A DNA stretch of 64,000 bases from positions 1 through 64,000 of the forward strand of contig CACGAU010000004.1 in the NCBI GenBank assembly GCA_902571135.1. The letters run 5' to 3'. Under the pieces are notes generated by a model. That model saw only the letters and a program-made list of their open reading frames with translations. It ran no database searches and was not told the origin of the DNA. Origin of the DNA: an uncultured Pelagibacteraceae bacterium. GTDB taxonomy: Bacteria > Pseudomonadota > Alphaproteobacteria > Pelagibacterales > Pelagibacteraceae. The translations under genes were made by a program, and so were the position numbers. Below are positions 57,557 through 64,000 of the stretch, one piece after another; the first letter of the stretch is position 1; every line of letters begins with the position of its first letter.

Positions 57557-57880
57557 ATGAAGTTTGTTGTACTAGGTAAATACTCAACTCAAGGTCTTGC
57601 TGGTTTCGTTAAGAACCCTTCAGATAATAGACAAGAAGCTGCAAAAAAAATAACTGAAGCTGCTGGTGGAAAACTTATAGAAATGATGACGCTAAGAGGA
57701 GCATATGATTTCATAGCTATTATTGAAGGATCAGATTTTGAAACTATGGCAGGTATGAAGATGTTAATGCAATCAACTGGCACAATTGAAGATATGAATA
57801 TCATGGAAGCTGTTGATTTTAACAAAGCTGCAGAAAAAGCTGCAAAAGCTGCATCTTCTTATCGACCAGTTGGAAAATAA
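57557..57880 (+). CDS. GYD-domain protein
   Basis: KFVVLGKYSTQGLAGF...KITEAAGGKLIEMMTLRGAYDFIAIIEGSDFETM. Confidence 0.85.
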   Translation: MKFVVLGKYSTQGLAGFVKNPSDNRQEAAKKITEAAGGKLIEMMTLRGAYDFIAIIEGSDFETMAGMKMLMQSTGTIEDMNIMEAVDFNKAAEKAAKAASSYRPVGK

Positions 57881-57951
57881 AACTTTAATGAAAGGTTCTA
57901 AGACTAGAAGTTAGTATTTTTTTTTATTAAGATAAAAATAATAAAAAAAAA

Positions 57952-58938
57952 ATGCTTATAGATAGTTTCGGTAGAACATTTCCATATATAAGACTTTCAA
58001 TTACAGATGTTTGTAATTTTAAGTGTGGGTATTGTTTACCTAATGGTTATCAAATCGATAAAAGTGACAATAGAAAATTTCTTCATCTTGATGAAATAAG
58101 ACGTCTCGCAAAAGTTTTTTCAAAATTAGGTGTAAATAAAATAAGACTTACTGGTGGTGAACCAACAGTAAGAAATGATTTTTTTGAAATAATTAAAATT
58201 TTAAAACATGAAGCTGGAATAAAAAAAGTTGTAATTACCACAAATGGTTATCATTTAGACAAAAAAGCAAAGATGTTAGTAGATAGTGGGATAAATGGTA
58301 TTAATATTAGCATTGATAGTCTGGATAGAAATACATTCAAAAATGTTACAGGTCATGATCGATTACCAGAGATTTTAAAAGGAATTAATATCCTACAAGA
58401 TTTAAATTTTGAAAATATTAAAATTAATGCAGTTCTTTTAAATGGAATAAATGCATCAGAAAAAGATTTTGAGTCTTGGGGAGAATTTATAAAAAAGAAC
58501 AAAGTTGATTTTAGATATATAGAACTAATGCAAACAGGAGATAACCTAGATTATTTTAAAAAATATCATGTATCTTCAAAAATTTTTAAAGAATACTTAA
58601 ATAAAAATAATTGGATTTATCAAACCTTAGGTAAAGATGCTGGGCCGTCACTAAATTATATCAATCCAAAATACAAAGGGAAATTTGGAATTATAGCGCC
58701 CTACTCTAAAGATTTTTGTAGAAGCTGTAATAGATTAAGAATTACATCAAGAGGAGATCTTAGATTATGCCTATTTGGAAATACTGGAATAAGTATAAGA
58801 CATTTATTACAAAAAGATGATCAAATTAAAGAATTACAAGATCTTATAATGGGTCAAATGAAATTTAAAAAAGAATCTCACCATTTGGAACTAGGCGAAA
58901 CTGGTTTAACTAAAAATTTATCTACCACGGGTGGCTAA
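57952..58938 (+). CDS. moaA: GTP 3',8-cyclase (radical SAM)
   Basis: DVCNFKCGYCLPNGY, RLTGGEPTVRNDF, second cluster CRSCNRLRITSRGDLRLCLF, C-terminal GG. Confidence 0.96.
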   Translation: MLIDSFGRTFPYIRLSITDVCNFKCGYCLPNGYQIDKSDNRKFLHLDEIRRLAKVFSKLGVNKIRLTGGEPTVRNDFFEIIKILKHEAGIKKVVITTNGYHLDKKAKMLVDSGINGINISIDSLDRNTFKNVTGHDRLPEILKGINILQDLNFENIKINAVLLNGINASEKDFESWGEFIKKNKVDFRYIELMQTGDNLDYFKKYHVSSKIFKEYLNKNNWIYQTLGKDAGPSLNYINPKYKGKFGIIAPYSKDFCRSCNRLRITSRGDLRLCLFGNTGISIRHLLQKDDQIKELQDLIMGQMKFKKESHHLELGETGLTKNLSTTGG

Positions 58939-59483
58939 TGTCAAAATTAAAAATTATTAATCAAGAAGAACTTAAAGATTGGGCAAAAGAAATATTTCAA
59001 AAAAACTCTTTCAATATGGTTGATGTTTCTTCAAAAAAAGAAACTTTTAGAAGAGCACTTGCGTCAGGTAAAATTTATGTTGGAAAAGAGGTTTTTGATC
59101 TAATTAAAAATAAGAAGATGCCTAAAGGAGATCCTATTACTTTAGCTGAGGTATCAGCTGTGTTGGGTGTAAAAAAAACAAGTGAACTTATTCCTTTATG
59201 TCACCCACTTCCAATTGACCATACGGCTACTAAAATAATTATGAATGAATTAGACAGTTCATTAGAAGTTTTTTGCGTAGTTTCTGCAGTAGCAAAAACA
59301 GGTGTTGAAATGGAAGCTATAATGGGTGTTAACTCTGCCTTAATCACAATTTATGATTTAAGCAAAATAGTAAATCCACATCTTAAAATTGATAACGTAA
59401 AATTATTAATTAAAGAAGGTGGAAAAAGTGGATTATGGAAAAACCCTGATGGTCTCCCAGATTTTTTAAAAAATATTTTTTAA
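58938..59483 (+). CDS. moaC: Cyclic pyranopterin monophosphate synthase
   Basis: MVDVSSKKETFRRALASGKI, LIPLCHPLPIDHT, KTGVEMEAIMGVNSALITIYDLSK. Confidence 0.95.
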   Translation: MSKLKIINQEELKDWAKEIFQKNSFNMVDVSSKKETFRRALASGKIYVGKEVFDLIKNKKMPKGDPITLAEVSAVLGVKKTSELIPLCHPLPIDHTATKIIMNELDSSLEVFCVVSAVAKTGVEMEAIMGVNSALITIYDLSKIVNPHLKIDNVKLLIKEGGKSGLWKNPDGLPDFLKNIF

Positions 59484-59752
59484 TGAAAATATCAGTTGAA
59501 CTATTTGGCGCAGCTAGAGAATTTAGTACTAAATCCCATTTAGACTTTGAATTAATTGAAAATTCCTCAATAAAGGATCTTAGAAACCAAATGATAGAGT
59601 TTATTGATATAAAATTTAAAGGAAATGAAACTTTTAAAAAAATTATTAAATCATCAGCTTTTTGTTCGTCTGATGATAAAATTGTCTCAGACAATTATAA
59701 AATAGTTAAAAAACAAAACTTTAGCATTATACCTCCTATAGGAGGCGGTTAA
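59483..59752 (+). CDS. moaD: Molybdopterin synthase sulfur carrier subunit
   Basis: Ubiquitin-like length, C-terminal IIPPIGGG; between moaC and moaE. Confidence 0.9.
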   Translation: MKISVELFGAAREFSTKSHLDFELIENSSIKDLRNQMIEFIDIKFKGNETFKKIIKSSAFCSSDDKIVSDNYKIVKKQNFSIIPPIGGG

Positions 59753-60198
59753 TGCTACATACTAAAATTATTGATGCTTCAAAAAATGAGAAGATAGAAA
59801 TTTCAAAAGCAGAAAATTTTTTAAATCAATCTAAATTTGGCGCTGTAATATATTTTGTTGGGACTGTAAGAGATTTAAATGAAAATAAAACAGTTACTGG
59901 TATTACCTATGATGCCAAAGAAAGTATGGTTATAAAAAGTTTTGAAGAAATTTATGAAGAAGCTGATAACAAGCTAAATATTAAAGAAAAAGCAGTATTT
60001 ATTGAACATGTTAAAGGTTATGTGGGTTTAAAAGAAAAAAGCATCATTATTGGTGTAGCTTGTAAACATAGAGATCAAGTTTTTGTGTTATCTAGATATA
60101 TAATTGAAGAAATTAAAAAAAGATCTCCTATTTGGAAAAAAGAACATTATGAAAATGAGGACAGTGAGTGGTTAAAAGGAATATCTCTAAATAATTAA
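59752..60198 (+). CDS. moaE: Molybdopterin synthase catalytic subunit
   Basis: GAVIYFVGTVRDLNENKTVTGITYD, GVACKHRDQVFVLSRYIIEEIKKRSPIWKKEHY. Confidence 0.95.
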   Translation: MLHTKIIDASKNEKIEISKAENFLNQSKFGAVIYFVGTVRDLNENKTVTGITYDAKESMVIKSFEEIYEEADNKLNIKEKAVFIEHVKGYVGLKEKSIIIGVACKHRDQVFVLSRYIIEEIKKRSPIWKKEHYENEDSEWLKGISLNN

Positions 60199-60199
60199 A

Positions 60200-61105
60200 A
60201 TGATAAAATTTAAAAATTCAGAAATTACACCAGAAAATATTTATAAAAAAAGAAGATCTTTCATTAAATCTGTAGGTCTTGGCGCAAGCACATTAGCAAT
60301 ATCTAGTATACCCTTTGTAAATAAATCTTTAGCAAGTGAGAGAGATAAATTAACGAGTTATAAAGATATTACGACTTATAATAACTATTATGAGTTTGGA
60401 ACATCAAAGAGTGATCCTTATAGAAACTCTCAAATATTTAAAACAACTCCTTGGGATATAGCTATTGAGGGTGAGGTTGAAAAACCAATAAAATTATCTA
60501 TGGAAGAAATCTCAGAAATGTTTATTTCTGAGGAAAGAATATATCGTTTAAGGTGTGTTGAAGGTTGGTCAATGGTAATTCCATGGATGGGTTTTTCTTT
60601 AAGCAAATTACTGTCAAAAGTAAATCCAACTAATAAAGCAAAATTTGTTGAATTTGAAAGTGTATATGACCCTGCACAAATGAAAGGTCAAAGATATCCT
60701 GTTTTAAACTGGCCTTACAATGAAGGTTTAAGAATTGACGAGGCCATGCATCCTTTGACAACAGTTGTGACAGGTTTATATGGTAAAAAACTCCCTAATC
60801 AAAACGGAGCACCACTAAGAATTTTTATTCCATGGAAGTATGGTTTTAAAAGTGCAAAAGCTATTGTTAAAATTAAATTTGTTGAAAACATGCCTACCTC
60901 ATCATGGATGTGGGCTTCACCTAGAGAGTACGGATTTTACTCAAATGTTAACCCTAATGTCGATCACCCAAGATGGTCTCAAGCAACTGAAAGAATAATA
61001 GGTGAAGGTATTTGGGCGCCTAGAGTAAAGACCTTAATGTTTAATGGTTATGGAGATGAAGTTGCAAATCTCTATAGCGGTATGGATTTAAAAAAAAATT
61101 TCTAA
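60200..61105 (+). CDS. msrP: Protein-methionine-sulfoxide reductase catalytic subunit
   Basis: Twin-arginine-like KRRSFIKSVGLG; LRCVEGWSMVIPWMGFSLSKLL; GAPLRIFIPWKYGFKSAKAIVKI. Confidence 0.93.
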   Translation: MIKFKNSEITPENIYKKRRSFIKSVGLGASTLAISSIPFVNKSLASERDKLTSYKDITTYNNYYEFGTSKSDPYRNSQIFKTTPWDIAIEGEVEKPIKLSMEEISEMFISEERIYRLRCVEGWSMVIPWMGFSLSKLLSKVNPTNKAKFVEFESVYDPAQMKGQRYPVLNWPYNEGLRIDEAMHPLTTVVTGLYGKKLPNQNGAPLRIFIPWKYGFKSAKAIVKIKFVENMPTSSWMWASPREYGFYSNVNPNVDHPRWSQATERIIGEGIWAPRVKTLMFNGYGDEVANLYSGMDLKKNF

Positions 61106-61111
61106 ATTAAA

Positions 61112-61693
61112 TTGAGAAGATATTCTAAAACTCTAGTTTTTTTTCTTTCTCTTTGGCCAATTTATATGATTTCTTATCAAATAATTTTTAATCAATTAGG
61201 TCCAGAGCCTGTTGATAGAATCATAAATCACTTTGGAGAATGGACTTTGATATTTATTCTTTTAACTCTTTCAATGACACCACTTAAGAAAATCACAAAA
61301 TCAGTAGAGTGGATCAAGTTTAGAAGAATGCTTGGTTTGTTTACTTTTTTTTATGCATCTATTCATATGTTAAGTTATGTTGGTCTTGATTACAGATTTG
61401 ATTTTGAGCCACTGATAAATGATGTCTTAAAAAAGAAATTTATCTTTATAGGATTTTCAGCTTGGCTGTTGTTAATTCCACTTGCTGTAACGTCATCTGA
61501 GAAAATGGTTAGACTGTTAAAAAAAAATTGGAGAAAAATTCATAGATTAATTTATATAATTGGGATTTTTGGCGTACTTCATTATATTTGGCTATCAAAA
61601 ACAATATTTTTCAAACCACTTATATTTTTAATTATTTTAGTAATTCTTTTACTTTTTAGGATTAAAATTACAAGATCAGCTTCTAAAATCTGA
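61112..61693 (+). CDS. msrQ: Protein-methionine-sulfoxide reductase heme-binding subunit (TTG start)
   Basis: Multi-TM ferric-reductase-like; FRRMLGLFTFFYASIHMLSYVGLD, WRKIHRLIYIIGIFGVLHYIW. Confidence 0.9.
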   Translation: MRRYSKTLVFFLSLWPIYMISYQIIFNQLGPEPVDRIINHFGEWTLIFILLTLSMTPLKKITKSVEWIKFRRMLGLFTFFYASIHMLSYVGLDYRFDFEPLINDVLKKKFIFIGFSAWLLLIPLAVTSSEKMVRLLKKNWRKIHRLIYIIGIFGVLHYIWLSKTIFFKPLIFLIILVILLLFRIKITRSASKI

Positions 61694-62251
61694 GGCTTTA
61701 TCAAAATCTTTAAAAGATTTGATACTCTTAGTTTTAATAAAATTTGTTCTATTTTTAAGCCTCTTAACCATAAATTTTGCTCCAAACTGACCTTTAATAT
61801 TTTTAAATTTTTTTATTAAAGAATTATCAAAACCGATGGGGTTACCTACTCTAGTTTTATATTTTAACGCATGTATTAAAAATTTTTTAGAATTTATAGA
61901 TCTACAAATTTTATTTATATCTGATTGTTTAACAAATGGCATGTCCGACTGAGCTATAATAAAGCCCTTATCATTTTTAGATATTTTTTTTAATCCTGTT
62001 TTTATAGACGAGGCCATCCCTTGTTTATAATTTTTATTATAGGTAAAAATAATTTTTTTATTTTTTTTTATTATTTTTTTTACTTCTTTATGTTGATGGC
62101 CAAGAACTATGATAATTTTATTTACTTTACTTTTTTTTAATACATTTAATGAATAATTTATTAACGGTTTATTTTTATATAGCTTAATCAGTTTATTTTC
62201 AGATTTCATTCTTTTTGATTGGCCAGCTGCAAGTAATATTGCTTTAATCAC
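61676..62251 (-). CDS. MobA-like nucleotidyltransferase (Moco cytidylyl/guanylyltransferase family)
   Basis: AILLAAGQSKRMKSENKLIKLYKNKPLINYSL, IIAQSDMPFVKQSDI. Confidence 0.85.
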   Translation of the reverse strand: MIKAILLAAGQSKRMKSENKLIKLYKNKPLINYSLNVLKKSKVNKIIIVLGHQHKEVKKIIKKNKKIIFTYNKNYKQGMASSIKTGLKKISKNDKGFIIAQSDMPFVKQSDINKICRSINSKKFLIHALKYKTRVGNPIGFDNSLIKKFKNIKGQFGAKFMVKRLKNRTNFIKTKSIKSFKDFDKASDFRS

Positions 62252-62928
62252 TTTTTATAAGTTTCTGATACTAATTGAGCTATAATAGATAAAGCAATCT
62301 CTGGAGCAGATTTACCACCAAGCTTAATACCAATTGGTCCGTGAATTGAATTAATTTCATCATTAGTAAATCCAGCCTCACTTAATCTTTGACATCTATT
62401 TTCATGGGTTTTTTTACTGCCAAGTGCTCCAATATAATAAAATTTATTTTTTAATGCGTATTGCAAAGCAGGATCATCTATTTTTGGATCATGTGTTAAA
62501 GCTATTAAGGCTGTGCTTGAATTAGTTTTAATTTCCTCAAAAGCTTCTTTTGGCCATTTATTAATAACTTTAATATCAGGAAATCTTTGCTTGGATGCAA
62601 AATATCCTCTTGGATCTATAATACTAATTTCAAAATTTAAACTTTTTGCAAAATCAACTAAATATTGTGCAATATGTACAGCTCCAACAATAATTACTTT
62701 TATTGGTTTTATATAAGTTTCAACAAATATCTCTGAATTTTCTATAACTCCGTTTTTTTTTGATTTAAAAAAATTTTCTATTTGATCAACATATTTTGAA
62801 AATTCTCCTTTTGGAGAAGTACCAGGTAAATAAATTTCACTATCACCATTTTCTAAATTTGTAAGAATTGCAAACTCAGTTTTTGATGATTTTTTTTTTA
62901 ATATTTCTTCGAGTGTTTTAATTTTCAT
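62248..62928 (-). CDS. XdhC/CoxI family protein, Rossmann domain
   Basis: VIIVGAVHIAQYLVDFAKSLNFEISIIDPRGYFAS, GALGSKKTHENRCQRL, IHGPIGIKLGGKSAPEIALSIIAQLV. Confidence 0.9.
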   Translation of the reverse strand: MKIKTLEEILKKKSSKTEFAILTNLENGDSEIYLPGTSPKGEFSKYVDQIENFFKSKKNGVIENSEIFVETYIKPIKVIIVGAVHIAQYLVDFAKSLNFEISIIDPRGYFASKQRFPDIKVINKWPKEAFEEIKTNSSTALIALTHDPKIDDPALQYALKNKFYYIGALGSKKTHENRCQRLSEAGFTNDEINSIHGPIGIKLGGKSAPEIALSIIAQLVSETYKK

Positions 62929-63257
62929 TAGTGTATCTGCTCAATATATACCGCTATCTCTCCGCCACATGCTAGACCCACTTCCCATGCACTTTCGTTT
63001 GAAACTTTAAATTCTATTTTTTTACAAGGCTTGTTGTCTTTAATTAACGATAGACATTCACTTACAACCGCAGATTCTACACATCCACCAGAAACTGATC
63101 CTGAAAAATCTCCTTTTTCGTTCACAATCATTCTACTACCAACTTGTCTAGGTGATGATCCCCAGGTTTGAATTACGGTTGCTAAAACTACTTTTTGATT
63201 AGCTTTGATCCAATCTTTAGCTTCGTCTAATATTTTCTCATCAAATGAATTTTTCAT
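62928..63257 (-). CDS. XdhC/CoxI family protein, N-terminal domain
   Basis: VVLATVIQTWGSSPRQVGSRMIVNEKGDFSGSVSGGCVESAVV. Confidence 0.9.
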   Translation of the reverse strand: MKNSFDEKILDEAKDWIKANQKVVLATVIQTWGSSPRQVGSRMIVNEKGDFSGSVSGGCVESAVVSECLSLIKDNKPCKKIEFKVSNESAWEVGLACGGEIAVYIEQIH

Positions 63258-63278
63258 CTGATAAAATATAGTTTTTAA

Positions 63279-64000
63279 CTAGCAAGCATCAACGGCTTTT
63301 TTAGCCTGAGTGACAACTAAACTAGCTCTGAAATCTGCAGAAGCATGCATATCAGAGTTCATTTCTGAACTATCTAGATCCATTCCATCTATTGAAGAAG
63401 AAGAAAAATTACCCGATAAAGCTTTAGACATTTCTTTATCATTATAAACACATGATTTTGCACCAGTAACTGCAACGTTTACATCTCCTTTATGTTTAGC
63501 CACATATACTCCAACGATTGCATATCTAGATGCAGGATTAGGATGTTTTTGATAGCTAGATTTTTCTGGTATTTGAAATTCTATAGCTTCTATTAACTCA
63601 CCCTTTTTTAAAGCTGTCTCGAACATTCCTTTAAAAAACTTTGCCGCTTCAATTTTTCTTTCATTTGTATGTATTGTTGCGTTTAAAGCAATACAGGCTG
63701 ATGGATAATCTGCTGATGGATCATTATTTGCTATTGACCCACCTATCGTTCCTCTATTTCTAACTTGAGGATCACCAATTCCTTCTGCCAAACTAGATAA
63801 TGATGGAATTGCTTTTTTTATATCTTTAGAATTTGAAACTTCAACATGTTTAGTTGCAGCTCCTATTGTAACTGACTTCCCACTTACTTTTATACCACTT
63901 AATTTTTTAATATTTTTAATATCAATTAAATCTTTGTAAGTAGCTAATCCTAATTTCATTGAAGGAATAGTAGTCATTCCTCCTGCTAAAAAAGCAGAAC
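63279..64000 (-). CDS. CoxM-type FAD-binding (medium) subunit of a molybdenum hydroxylase, truncated by window end
   Basis: IGDPQVRNRGTIGGSIANNDPSADYPSACIAL; frame stays open to 64000 (LLAGGMTTIPSMKLGLA). Confidence 0.9.
   Translation of the reverse strand, partial: SAFLAGGMTTIPSMKLGLATYKDLIDIKNIKKLSGIKVSGKSVTIGAATKHVEVSNSKDIKKAIPSLSSLAEGIGDPQVRNRGTIGGSIANNDPSADYPSACIALNATIHTNERKIEAAKFFKGMFETALKKGELIEAIEFQIPEKSSYQKHPNPASRYAIVGVYVAKHKGDVNVAVTGAKSCVYNDKEMSKALSGNFSSSSIDGMDLDSSEMNSDMHASADFRASLVVTQAKKAVDAC

Noticed and set aside
57881-57951. Molybdenum-cofactor riboswitch upstream of moaA
   Set aside because: Gap is only about 70 nt, very AT-rich, and lacks recognisable Moco riboswitch structure.
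1-64000. CRISPR arrays, tRNA/rRNA genes, IS elements, prophage or toxin-antitoxin/defence systems
   Set aside because: No direct-repeat/spacer structure, transposase, integrase, or RNA gene signature found by reading; tRNAscan/Infernal would be needed to exclude small RNAs fully.

Overview
AT-rich, very compact chromosomal window. The gene content and protein sequences look like a SAR11/Pelagibacterales-type alphaproteobacterium (inference from sequence style; no search was run). I see no rRNA, tRNA, CRISPR array, IS element or phage gene. The window is dominated by uptake systems and dehydrogenases for sugars, polyols and hydroxy acids. These are a carbohydrate ABC system (SBP/2 permeases/UgpC-like ATPase), a TctABC system, two ribose/inositol-type ABC systems with single-domain ATPases, a TRAP system, a split set of inositol-catabolism genes (iolD; iolE, iolG), 5 Gfo/Idh/MocA oxidoreductases, 3 SDRs and 3 D-2-hydroxyacid dehydrogenases. 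Other landmarks are isocitrate lyase with a divergent RamB/ScfR-type regulator, a DmdA-like protein, a TPP riboswitch upstream of an SSS-family transporter (thiV-like), a moaACDE-msrPQ operon, and a MobA/XdhC/CoxM cluster at the right edge. The most interesting signals are: (i) strong terminator-like hairpins directly downstream of every solute-binding-protein gene, four of them inside apparent operons and one inside the tctB reading frame; (ii) a 9-5-9 palindrome (ATATGTATA-N5-TATACATAT) recurring in four intergenic regions; (iii) an unassigned catabolic-looking block at 35.4-43.8 kb combining a bacterial C11orf54/DUF1907 homologue, divergent PanB-like and PanE-like proteins, an HpcH aldolase and two Fe(II)/2OG oxygenases; (iv) a dense cluster of TTTGTAAA sites over a possibly leaderless small ORF upstream of aceA.
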